Notes under the pieces: generated by a model
Databases searched by the model: none
What the model was told of the DNA's origin: nothing
Seen by the model: the letters and a program-made list of their open reading frames with translations, nothing else
In this document: piece after piece, positions 51,401 to 57,769 of the stretch
Layout: the number at the start of each line of letters is the position of its first letter
How positions within the stretch are numbered: position 1 is the first letter of the stretch
Assembly: GCF_038397715.1 (NCBI RefSeq)
Contig: NZ_CP151633.1
Coordinates: forward strand, 558,001 to 622,000
Direction: 5' to 3'
DNA: 64,000 nt
Source of the DNA: Microbacterium sp. LWO14-1.2
GTDB taxonomy: Bacteria > Actinomycetota > Actinomycetes > Actinomycetales > Microbacteriaceae
Position numbers and translations under genes: made by a program

Positions 51401-51648
51401 GATCGCGCCAGAGGACCGGGGGTGGCCTGCCCGATGCGCACGCCGATGCGATCGCGCAGCGACGTCGCCGCCTGACGGCTCGGCGTCAGCACCAGCACGT
51501 GCTCCGGCCGCAGTCCCTCGGCGCCGAGGAGATGCACGACGCGCTCGATCAGCGCCCGTGTCTTCCCTGTGCCCGGCGCACCGATGACGATGCCGGATGC
51601 CGTCGCGTCTGCGCCGATCACGGCGGTCTGCGCGGCATCCTCTGTCAT
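48412..51648 (-). CDS. adnA: ATP-dependent helicase/nuclease subunit AdnA
   Basis: A 1078-residue partner of AdnB. Walker A GAPGTGKT is at 23-30. The helicase core is more divergent (VLIDDAQEL for Walker B, FGDPDISSGAF, DAPHRQT, and LTPATALGTEFDAVVVAG). The nuclease domain has GTIVHEAME, GYIDRVEL, VVVVDLKTGK and AQLAAYQ. A cysteine precedes it (YEECGLNW) and two more lie at the C-terminus (HCADTQRRINPCRIH). In Fe-S-type AddB/AdnA nucleases four cysteines hold the cluster; only three are visible here. The ATG start has TAGCGT 7 nt upstream, which also supplies GGAGG. Divergent from the DUF3107 gene. Confidence 0.92.
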   Translation of the reverse strand: MTEDAAQTAVIGADATASGIVIGAPGTGKTRALIERVVHLLGAEGLRPEHVLVLTPSRQAATSLRDRIGVRIGQATPGPLARSLGSFAFQIVRGAMVHRGEEPPALLTGADQDRLIADLLAGDAEDEHIDWPEALSASVRGSRGFRSELRAFLAECAELGAHPDDLRRAGDPVWTAVADFLVEYRAVLDLARAAHRDAADLLTEARTILQSAGAAELGPLADLRVVLIDDAQELTRGGVALVQALRERGVAVLAFGDPDISSGAFRGATPELFAQLAATLGGVHVLDAPHRQTPSLTALTRTVTQAIGASGRVDHRRAPAPPLDGAEKETSVSTFIAPSPHEELDRIAGVMREWHLADDVAWDRMAVIAHDTRQVAQLETELAAREIPTRAAGVQRPLGSESAVRDIVGVVRLALTPADERTPQEWEEALRTPFGGMDAIGLRRLRARLRHVELEQGGSTPARELLRQALTAPDHFTLIDAAESRTAARFAQTVAEVAKGAAQGETIHDLLWRVWDRARAVDGRSLQIAWREMSMQASGAETARSLDALVSLFGAAKRFVERTPNERPEVFVRDILDSEVPEDSLSSPDRPGRVTLLTPATALGTEFDAVVVAGVQDGVWPNVRLRGGMLQTWRLADALLAARTGRAEEPQGVLDRRRAALHDELRLFVRAISRSRRRLLITAVDDDDMTPSPFFAFLPPPPPPAHHASAEHPLTLRGLVARHRRVLTTSHSATARAEAASQLAVLAREGVPGADPSDWYGVTPPSTDAGLRDLAAEGARVSPSRLESYEECGLNWAVSALGGDTVMPPTAGIGTIVHEAMEKSPDGDLEQMRAVLAEHWPELDFETEWIGRKERRRADTLIDRLHTYLHDVRRDGGREIASEVEFRFAVDIPASDDDMPTVHPVGEEHGDQAIIHGYIDRVELYPPGAGDHPHARGQKWQPIAAVAEADDARRERVVVVDLKTGKSDPESDPGVVEHAQLAAYQVAVQQGLIPDAPADALAGARLVVVSKTLAKSDYRIAHQHTLDDEARTAFLRRVGEAARGMSASSFTAQVEAHCADTQRRINPCRIHTVPAVSA

Positions 51649-51655
51649 GTCCTCC

Positions 51656-51661
51656 ACGCTA
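51656..51661 (-). promoter_or_regulatory. Leaderless-type -10 hexamer TAGCGT for adnA
   Basis: TAGCGT ends 7 nt before the adnA ATG at 51648 and supports this start over an ATG at 51678. Confidence 0.5.
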
Positions 51662-51772
51662 CTGCGACGCGCCGACATCGTCGTCCGGCAGCCACGGGAC
51701 CACGTCACGGGCGCCCTGTGCGCTCAGGGCGAAACCGCCTCGTCCGGCCGATCCCGCTCCGACGCCGCGGGG

Positions 51773-51778
51773 TAGAGT
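51773..51778 (+). promoter_or_regulatory. -10 hexamer TAGAGT for the DUF3107 gene
   Basis: TAGAGT would start transcription about 30 nt upstream of the GTG at 51818. The leader carries GGGAG (51808-51812), a proper ribosome binding site 5 nt from that GTG. Confidence 0.45.
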
Positions 51779-51817
51779 TGGGCGCACAGCATGGTCGATT
51801 CGACAACGGGAGTACGC

Positions 51818-52042
51818 GTGGAAATCCGCATCGGCATCATCAACACCGGCCGCGAGCTCAGCTTCGAGACCTCGGCGACCGCGGACGAGGTCCGCACGCA
51901 GGTGTCCTCCGCCCTCGAGCAGAGCACCTCGCACCTGAACTTCGCCGATGTGAAGGGGAACTCCTACCTGGTCCCCACCGCGCACCTCGCCTACATCGAG
52001 CTCGGCACCGAGGAATCGCGCCGCGTCGGCTTCGTGGCCTGA
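51818..52042 (+). CDS. DUF3107 small protein
   Basis: A 74-residue protein matching DUF3107, a small actinobacterial family with unknown function. It is predicted beta-alpha-beta with the conserved VEIRIGI start and FADVKGNSYLVPTAHLAYIELG. The GTG at 51818 is preferred to the ATG at 51791 because the family starts at this point and GGGAG lies 5 nt upstream. A small membrane protein gene follows after 6 bp, so the two are co-transcribed. Confidence 0.85.
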   Translation: MEIRIGIINTGRELSFETSATADEVRTQVSSALEQSTSHLNFADVKGNSYLVPTAHLAYIELGTEESRRVGFVA

Positions 52043-52048
52043 CCCGCG

Positions 52049-52336
52049 ATGTACATCCTCCTCGCGCTCATCGGCGCGTGCGTGCTCGGGATCGCCGCGC
52101 ACTTCGTGATCGGCGGCCGTGAGCTGCGCGGTGTGGCGTTCACTCCGGCGGTCGCGACCGCCGTGGCCGCGGTCCTCTACACGGGCCTGCAGTGGCTCGG
52201 CCTGGGCGAGGACAGCGTCTGGCTGTGGCTCGCGAGCGTCCTCGGCTCGGTGCTGCTCGCCGCGGCCGCGACGGCCGCGCTGGTGGCGCTGCGGCGCCGG
52301 TCCGACGCGTCGGCCAAGGCCGCTCTCGGCATCTGA
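52049..52336 (+). CDS. Small three-helix membrane protein
   Basis: A 95-residue protein with three hydrophobic stretches (YILLALIGACVLGIAAHFVI, AVATAVAAVLYTGLQWLGL, VWLWLASVLGSVLLAAAATAALVAL) and a basic/Ala-rich tail. It is only 6 bp after the DUF3107 stop and lacks a strong ribosome binding site, so it depends on the upstream gene. Family and role are not recognised. Confidence 0.7.
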   Translation: MYILLALIGACVLGIAAHFVIGGRELRGVAFTPAVATAVAAVLYTGLQWLGLGEDSVWLWLASVLGSVLLAAAATAALVALRRRSDASAKAALGI

Positions 52337-52364
52337 ACGCCCGCGCTCCCGACGGGAGAGCCCG

Positions 52365-53078
52365 CTAGGACGCCAGCCCCATCGCATCCATGCGCCGGGC
52401 GTGCGCGCCCATGAGCTCGGTGTAGACCGGCTCGACGCGCTCCTCGGTCATGGCCGCCAGCTCGGGCTGGCGCAGAGCGGAGCGGCAGACGAGGATCGTG
52501 TCGCCGACGAGACGGCGCGCCCACATCGACAGCAGCGACCGCCACTCTCCGTCGCCGTCGATGGTCTCCTGGATGATCGCGACGATCTCGTGCCTGGCGT
52601 CGTCCTCGCTGAGGATGTCGACGACCCTGGCGCCCACCTCGCCGTAGCTCGATGCGAGCGCGAGGTAGAAGTCGTCCAGCATGCCGGCGGTGATGTACAC
52701 CGACAGCAGGGTCTCGCGCGGGCGCGCGCCGATCGTCTTGCGGCGGAACGCGTCGAGGTTCTCGCGGAACGGCAGCATCAGCTGGGTGGGGTCGTCGCCC
52801 CGTTCGGCGATGAGGTCGACGATCGCACGGTGCTTGGTGAGGGCCGCGCCGGCCGCCCGCGACAGCGACTCCTTCTCGGAGAGCTCGGGTGTGGCGCGGA
52901 TGAGCCGGGTCAGCGTCTCGAAGTAGCCGAGCTGCAGATACGCGGCCTGTCCCAGGAACCGATCGAGCTCGGGGGCGACCTCGGAGAAGTCGACCTTCGT
53001 CGACGTGCCCTGATCGCCGCGGCTGCGCAACGTCATCGTGCGGCGGGGCGCCCTGCGCTTCCAGAACCAGTTGACCAC
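52365..53078 (-). CDS. Ferritin-like fold protein (MiaE/tRNA-hydroxylase-related)
   Basis: A 237-residue helical protein. It is annotated in actinobacteria as ferritin-like fold-containing, related to the tRNA hydroxylase MiaE. Candidate helix motifs are LGYFETLTRLIRATPELSEKESL, LTKHRAIVDLIAER and SEDDARHEIVAII. Diiron carboxylate/histidine ligands are only partly recognisable (E and H in those helices), so metal binding is uncertain. The GTG start is supported by TATTGT 6 nt upstream. Divergent from the DEAD-box gene. Confidence 0.72.
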   Translation of the reverse strand: MVNWFWKRRAPRRTMTLRSRGDQGTSTKVDFSEVAPELDRFLGQAAYLQLGYFETLTRLIRATPELSEKESLSRAAGAALTKHRAIVDLIAERGDDPTQLMLPFRENLDAFRRKTIGARPRETLLSVYITAGMLDDFYLALASSYGEVGARVVDILSEDDARHEIVAIIQETIDGDGEWRSLLSMWARRLVGDTILVCRSALRQPELAAMTEERVEPVYTELMGAHARRMDAMGLAS

Positions 53079-53084
53079 GGGTTC

Positions 53085-53090
53085 ACAATA
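53085..53090 (-). promoter_or_regulatory. Leaderless-type -10 hexamer TATTGT
   Basis: TATTGT ends 6 nt before the GTG at 53078. Confidence 0.5.
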
Positions 53091-53132
53091 CTCGGACGAG
53101 AGGTCACTCCGAGGCTCCGGTGCCCCCTCGGG

Positions 53133-53138
53133 TAGGCT
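53133..53138 (+). promoter_or_regulatory. -10 hexamer TAGGCT for the DEAD-box helicase, long leader
   Basis: TAGGCT would start a leader of about 100 nt before the TTG at 53246. A GC-rich hairpin (CCGAGG with CCTCGG) lies just upstream of the hexamer. Long leaders ahead of RNA helicase genes can be autoregulatory, but no known motif is recognised. Confidence 0.4.
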
Positions 53139-53245
53139 GGAGCCGTCCCCGCCGTCGGAGCGGGGCCCGCGCCTGTGGCACATGAGACGGCGTGGATCCG
53201 TGAAACGTGGCGATCCTCGCAGGTCGCCGGACAGGCATCTGAACA

Positions 53246-54760
53246 TTGACTACCTTCGCTGATCTCGGAATCGATCAGGACATCGTCGACGCACTCGCCG
53301 CCAAGGGCATCGTCGACGCCTTCCCCATCCAGGAGCAGACCATCCCCCTCGGCCTCCCCGGCCAGGACATCATCGGCCAGGCCAAGACCGGCACGGGCAA
53401 GACCTTCGGCTTCGGCATCCCGGTCGTGCAGCGCCTGGGCCAGAACCCGGAGCCGGGCGTCAAAGCACTCATCGTCGTGCCGACCCGCGAGCTCGCGGTG
53501 CAGGTGTACGAGGACATCGACCTGCTCACCAGCAACCGCTCGACCAGCGTCGTGGCGATCTACGGCGGCAAGGCGTACGAGGGCCAGATCGACCAGCTGA
53601 AGGCCGGCGCGCAGATCGTCGTCGGCACGCCCGGTCGTCTGATCGACCTCGCCGGTCAGCGCCTGCTCGACCTCTCGAACGCGACCGAGGTCGTGCTCGA
53701 CGAGGCCGACAAGATGCTCGACCTCGGCTTCCTCGCCGACATCGAGAAGATCTTCCAGAAGGTCCCGGCGGTCCGCCACACCCAGCTCTTCTCGGCGACC
53801 ATGCCCGGCCCGATCGTGGCTCTCGCTCGCCGCTTCATGACGAACCCGATCCACATCCGCGCCAACGACCCCGACGAGGGTCTCACGCAGGCGAACATCA
53901 AGCACCTCGTGTACCGCGCGCACTCGCTCGACAAGGACGAGGTCATCGCGCGCATCCTGCAGGCGGAGGGCCGCGGCAAGACCGTGATCTTCACGCGCAC
54001 CAAGCGCGCGGCGCAGCGCCTCGTCGACGAGCTGAGCGACCGCGGCTTCAACGTCGGCGGCGTGCACGGCGACATGGGCCAGGACCAGCGCGAGCGCTCG
54101 ATGGCCGCTTTCAAGGCCGGCAAGAAGGACGTCCTGGTCGCGACCGACGTCGCCGCCCGCGGCATCGACGTCGACGATGTCACCCACGTCATCAACCACA
54201 CGATCCCCGACGAGGAGAAGACGTACCTCCACCGCGCCGGTCGCACGGGTCGGGCCGGCAAGACCGGCATCGCCGTGACCTTCGTCGACTGGGAGGATCT
54301 GCACAAGTGGGCCCTCATCAACCGCGCGCTCGAGTTCGGCCAGCCGGAGCCGCTGGAGACCTACTCGTCGAGCCCGCACCTGTACGAGGACCTCGACATC
54401 CCCGCCGGCACGAAGGGCCGCCTCGTCTCGGCGCCCAAGACCGAGAAGCCGGCTCGCGCCCCGCGCCCCGAACGGGCAGCGGATGCCGCAGCAGAGGGCG
54501 CCTCGGAGGGCGGCACGCGTCGTCGTCGCCGCCGTCGCGGCGGATCAGCTCAGGTCGGATCGACCTTCGCCGAAGGCGCGACCGAGAGCACGGGCGCTGA
54601 TGGCGGCTCGTCCGCATCCGCCGACCGCAGTGCCGAGGGTGCGGGCACGCACGACGGCGCGGGCAAGGAGCATCACGACGGCAAGCCGGCGCCCGCTCGC
54701 CGTCGCCGTCGCCGTCGCGGCGGTTCGGGTGCCGGAGCGGCACCGGTCGCCGGCGCCTGA
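53246..54760 (+). CDS. DEAD-box ATP-dependent RNA helicase
   Basis: A 504-residue DEAD-box protein with all core motifs: Q motif FPIQEQT, Walker A AKTGTGKT (46-53), PTRELAVQV, TPGR, VLDEADKM, SAT, and ARGID and HRAGRTGRAGKTG in the second domain. The 110-residue C-terminal tail is low-complexity with two Arg tracts (TRRRRRRRGG and ARRRRRRRGG), probably an RNA-binding region as in RhlE/CsdA-type proteins. The start is TTG at 53246; no other start fits the family N-terminus. Its last 88 bp overlap the convergent DUF817 gene. Confidence 0.92.
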   Translation: MTTFADLGIDQDIVDALAAKGIVDAFPIQEQTIPLGLPGQDIIGQAKTGTGKTFGFGIPVVQRLGQNPEPGVKALIVVPTRELAVQVYEDIDLLTSNRSTSVVAIYGGKAYEGQIDQLKAGAQIVVGTPGRLIDLAGQRLLDLSNATEVVLDEADKMLDLGFLADIEKIFQKVPAVRHTQLFSATMPGPIVALARRFMTNPIHIRANDPDEGLTQANIKHLVYRAHSLDKDEVIARILQAEGRGKTVIFTRTKRAAQRLVDELSDRGFNVGGVHGDMGQDQRERSMAAFKAGKKDVLVATDVAARGIDVDDVTHVINHTIPDEEKTYLHRAGRTGRAGKTGIAVTFVDWEDLHKWALINRALEFGQPEPLETYSSSPHLYEDLDIPAGTKGRLVSAPKTEKPARAPRPERAADAAAEGASEGGTRRRRRRRGGSAQVGSTFAEGATESTGADGGSSASADRSAEGAGTHDGAGKEHHDGKPAPARRRRRRRGGSGAGAAPVAGA

Positions 54761-55680
54761 TCGACTCCACCCGACACGACCTCCGAGGGGGCGGATGCTA
54801 CGGCATCCGCCCCCTCCGTCGTCGCCGGACGACGCCCAGGCGCTCGCGGCGGGTAGACCCACGTGACCATCACGACCGAGATGATCATGAGCAGGAACCA
54901 GGAGCTGAGCTTGCTCAGCGACACCGGCTGCCACGCGACGACCTGGTCGGGGTACGCCCACGCCCCGGCCCACGTCCCGATGTTCTCGGCGAGGTAGATG
55001 AAGACGGCGACCCCGGCGAAGACAGCGAGCAGCGGCAATCGGATCGTCCGTCGCCAGACCCGCGCGTGCATGACGGTCGGCAGCCACACGATCGCCACGC
55101 CCGCGAGGAGCACCCATCGTGCGTCCCACCACCAGTGGTGCGTGAAGAAGTTGAGGTAGATCGCCGCCGCGAGGACGGTCGTGAGCCAGCGCCACGGGTA
55201 CCGCGTGAAGCCGAGGTCGAAGAGACGGTAGACCCTGACCATGTACGACCCGACGGCCGCGTACATGAAGCCGCTGAAGAGCGGGACGCCGCCGATGCGC
55301 AGGATGCCGTCTGCGGCATAGGCCCACGACCCCACGTCGGTCTTGAAGAGCTCCATGACCGTGCCGGTGAGGTGGAAGAGCACGATGACCCACAGCTCGC
55401 GCCCCGACTCGAGGCGGAACACGAGCATCCCGATCTGGATGAGGACCGCGGCGATCGTGAGCACGTCGTTGCGCGCGAGCGCTGCGTCGTCGGGGTACCA
55501 GAGCCGCGCCGCGACGATCGCGACCAGCAGCAGCGCTCCGAACACGCAGGCCCAGGCCTGTTTGAGCACGAACACGGCGAACTCGACGAGCCCCGCGCGG
55601 ACGCCGCGATCGGAGGCGTCGCGGAGGATGCGGTGAGCGATCGCGTCGATGCGCTGCTCGAGGGACGTCGCTCTCTGCAT
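54673..55680 (-). CDS. DUF817 membrane protein with a C-terminal extension
   Basis: A 335-residue protein with about eight hydrophobic helices through residue 275 and the DUF817 motifs FKTDVGSWAYAADG, GGVPLFSGFMYAAVGSYM and FFTHHWWWDARW. DUF817 (YoaT-like) has no known function. The last ~55 residues are Ala/Pro-rich and end in PPRRRRRRRAGAG. This part is encoded across the neighbour's terminator hairpin and antisense to the helicase's own Arg tract. DUF817 proteins normally end near residue 280, so the tail looks like a read-through extension. The ATG start has TACGCT 7 nt upstream. Confidence 0.85.
   Translation of the reverse strand: MQRATSLEQRIDAIAHRILRDASDRGVRAGLVEFAVFVLKQAWACVFGALLLVAIVAARLWYPDDAALARNDVLTIAAVLIQIGMLVFRLESGRELWVIVLFHLTGTVMELFKTDVGSWAYAADGILRIGGVPLFSGFMYAAVGSYMVRVYRLFDLGFTRYPWRWLTTVLAAAIYLNFFTHHWWWDARWVLLAGVAIVWLPTVMHARVWRRTIRLPLLAVFAGVAVFIYLAENIGTWAGAWAYPDQVVAWQPVSLSKLSSWFLLMIISVVMVTWVYPPRAPGRRPATTEGADAVASAPSEVVSGGVDQAPATGAAPAPEPPRRRRRRRAGAGLPS
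54785..54816. terminator. 14-bp hairpin terminator of the helicase gene, inside the DUF817 frame
   Basis: GAGGGGGCGGATGC (54785-54798) pairs with GCATCCGCCCCCTC (54803-54816) across TACG, 24 bp after the helicase stop, with CGTC following. On the minus strand it is read as codons for a low-complexity piece of DUF817. Confidence 0.6.
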
Positions 55681-55687
55681 GCCGTGA

Positions 55688-55693
55688 AGCGTA
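55688..55693 (-). promoter_or_regulatory. Leaderless-type -10 hexamer TACGCT
   Basis: TACGCT ends 7 nt before the DUF817 ATG at 55680. Confidence 0.5.
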
Positions 55694-55744
55694 TCCGCGC
55701 TCCTCGACAGTTCGCCGTGAGATCCGAGTCGGCTGCGGTGCGGG

Positions 55745-56617
55745 TCAGGGATAGCGCGGCGAGGAGCCTGTCGCGCGCTCGATCAGCCGGGCGACCATCT
55801 CGTCGGACGTCGTGTTCTCCCCCGGCAGATTGGGCTTGCCCGAGCCGTGGTAGTCGCTCGAGCCGGTGACGATGAGGTCGTGATCGGCCGCGATCCGCCG
55901 CAGGGTCCGCTTGCCCGCCTCGGTGTTCTCGCGGTGGTCGATCTCGAATCCGCCGAGTCCCGCGTCGATGAGGCGCTCGATGAACGGGACGGGCATCATG
56001 CGGTCGCGCCCCGCCGTCACGGGGTGCGCGATGATCGCGACCCCGCCGGCCTCCGTGATGAGCCGCACCGCGGTGAGCGGGTCCGGGGCGTAGTGCGGCT
56101 CGTAGTATCCCTCCCGCGGGTGCAGGATGCCGTCGAAGGCCTCCGTGCGGTCGCGGACGATGCCCCGGGCGACCAGCGCGTCGGCGATGTGCGGCCGGCC
56201 GACCGTCGCATCCGGAGTGGTCTGCGCGACCACGTCCTCCCAGTGCAGGTCGTAGTCGCGACCGATGCTGCGGACGATCCTCTCCGCGCGACCGATGCGG
56301 TCTCCGCGGATGCGCTCCGTCTCGGCCGTCAGCCCGGGGTGCGCGGGGTCGAAGAGGTATCCCAGCACGTGCACGCTGCGCCACTCGTGCTTGGCTGAGA
56401 GCTCCATCCCGGGGAGGAACGTGATCCCCAGGTCGGCCGCGGCGGCGCCGGCCTCGTCCCAGCCCGTGGTGCGGTCGTGGTCGGTGAGAGCGGCGGTCCG
56501 CACACCGTACGCGTGAGCCTGCCGCATGACCGTGGCGGGCGACTCCGTGCCGTCCGAGTGGTTGGAGTGCAGGTGCAGGTCGGCGGGACCTGCGAAGCGG
56601 TGGGAGCGAGCGGCCAT
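55745..56617 (-). CDS. PHP-domain phosphoesterase
   Basis: A 290-residue PHP-fold hydrolase. The metal-binding motifs are in order: DLHLHSNHSDGT (13-24), LTDHDR, PGMELSA, GRPHIADAL, IAHP and GSSDYHG. This set is typical of the YciV/RNase AM group of 5'-3' exonucleases and nucleoside-3',5'-bisphosphate phosphatases. It should act on short RNA or nucleotides with several divalent metals. The ATG has TACGCT 6 nt upstream; GGAGG abuts the ATG. Divergent from the EEP-family gene. Confidence 0.9.
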   Translation of the reverse strand: MAARSHRFAGPADLHLHSNHSDGTESPATVMRQAHAYGVRTAALTDHDRTTGWDEAGAAAADLGITFLPGMELSAKHEWRSVHVLGYLFDPAHPGLTAETERIRGDRIGRAERIVRSIGRDYDLHWEDVVAQTTPDATVGRPHIADALVARGIVRDRTEAFDGILHPREGYYEPHYAPDPLTAVRLITEAGGVAIIAHPVTAGRDRMMPVPFIERLIDAGLGGFEIDHRENTEAGKRTLRRIAADHDLIVTGSSDYHGSGKPNLPGENTTSDEMVARLIERATGSSPRYP

Positions 56618-56623
56618 CCTCCG

Positions 56624-56629
56624 AGCGTA
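56624..56629 (-). promoter_or_regulatory. Leaderless-type -10 hexamer TACGCT
   Basis: TACGCT ends 6 nt before the ATG at 56617. Confidence 0.5.
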
Positions 56630-56690
56630 CCGAGCGGCGGAGCCCCCGAGACGCGCGGGCCCGCGGCAGGGACTTCACAGCGACCGCTCC

Positions 56691-56696
56691 TAGGCT
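56691..56696 (+). promoter_or_regulatory. Leaderless-type -10 hexamer TAGGCT
   Basis: TAGGCT ends 7 nt before the ATG at 56704. Confidence 0.5.
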
Positions 56697-56703
56697 GGAC
56701 GGG

Positions 56704-57732
56704 ATGCTACGACTCCTGGGGATCCTGTTCACGGTGCTGCTCGCGATCGCGACGGCGATCGTCGTGTGGCCGCAGTTCTTCCACCTCGAGCAGACCTGGC
56801 CGTTCGCCCAGATCGTCGCCGCCCGCGGCCTGGTGCTCGGCGTGTTCCTCGTGGTCGCGGTGCTCGCGCTCCTCCTGCTCCTCGCCCGGCCGCTGCGCGG
56901 CTTCGCGGCCTCCGTCCTCATCGTGGCGCTCCTCGGTGCCGGCGCGACGGGCGTGGTCGGCATGACGCGTGGCTTCGGAACCGGCACCCTCCCCGCAGCG
57001 ACCGATACCAGCATCCGCGTGCTCACCTGGAACACGGCCGGCGACGCGGTCTCGGCGGAGGAGATCGCACAGCAGATCCTCGACCAGGGCGCCGACATCG
57101 TCGCTCTCCCCGAGACCACCGAGGCCGTGGGCGAGCAGATCGCCGTCATGCTGCGCGAGCAGGGGCACCCGATGTGGGTGCACCACGTGCAGTTCAAGCC
57201 CGATGTCGTCGACGGCCCGAAGTCGTGGCACACGACCGTGCTCGTCTCCCCCGAGCTCGGCGAGTACTCGGTGATCGAATCGTCGGAGGACGGATCGAGC
57301 AACACCGGCTCCGTGCCGAGCGCCGTGCTGATGCCCGTCGGCGGGAACGCCGGCGGTCCCACGATCGTCGCCGTGCATGCGGTCGCTCCGCGCATGGAGG
57401 AGATGGAGCAGTGGAGCAGCGATCTGCGCTGGATCGCCGATCAGTGCCCCGAGGGGAACTTCGTGCTGGCGGGCGACTTCAACGCGACCGTCGACCACAT
57501 GGCGGGCCTCGGCGTCGACGGAGGCGACATGGGGTACTGCCGCGACGTCGCATCGCGCACGGGCAACGGTCTCAGCGGCACATGGCCGAGCTCGCTCCCC
57601 GCACTCCTCAGCGCGCCGATCGACCACGTCATGGCCTCCCCGAACTGGACGCCGACCGGCTCGCTCGTGATCGACGACGCCGGGGGAAGCGACCACCGCG
57701 GTCTGGTCGTGCAGCTGGAGCCCGCCGGCTGA
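56704..57732 (+). CDS. Membrane-anchored endonuclease/exonuclease/phosphatase (EEP) family protein
   Basis: A 342-residue protein. Three N-terminal hydrophobic helices (about 1-20, 38-62, 68-87) are followed by an external EEP domain: VLTWNTAGD (about 105-113), the catalytic LPETTE glutamate, GDFNATVDHM, IDHVMAS, and terminal SDHRGL with the catalytic histidine. The set fits a phosphodiesterase acting outside the membrane on nucleic acid or phospholipid; the substrate is unknown. Similar genes are common in Microbacteriaceae. Confidence 0.87.
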   Translation: MLRLLGILFTVLLAIATAIVVWPQFFHLEQTWPFAQIVAARGLVLGVFLVVAVLALLLLLARPLRGFAASVLIVALLGAGATGVVGMTRGFGTGTLPAATDTSIRVLTWNTAGDAVSAEEIAQQILDQGADIVALPETTEAVGEQIAVMLREQGHPMWVHHVQFKPDVVDGPKSWHTTVLVSPELGEYSVIESSEDGSSNTGSVPSAVLMPVGGNAGGPTIVAVHAVAPRMEEMEQWSSDLRWIADQCPEGNFVLAGDFNATVDHMAGLGVDGGDMGYCRDVASRTGNGLSGTWPSSLPALLSAPIDHVMASPNWTPTGSLVIDDAGGSDHRGLVVQLEPAG

Positions 57733-57757
57733 CATCCCTCCGCCGCCGAGCAGGTGA

Positions 57758-57763
57758 CAGACT
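57758..57763 (+). promoter_or_regulatory. Weak leaderless-type -10 hexamer CAGACT
   Basis: CAGACT ends 6 nt before the ATG at 57770; GGAGGG abuts the ATG. The gene lies 37 bp after the previous stop, so read-through is also possible. Confidence 0.3.
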
Positions 57764-57769
57764 GGAGGG

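Noticed and set aside
51791..51817. ATG at 51791 as the DUF3107 start
   Set aside because: The first nine codons lack family similarity and a ribosome binding site sits properly only for GTG 51818.
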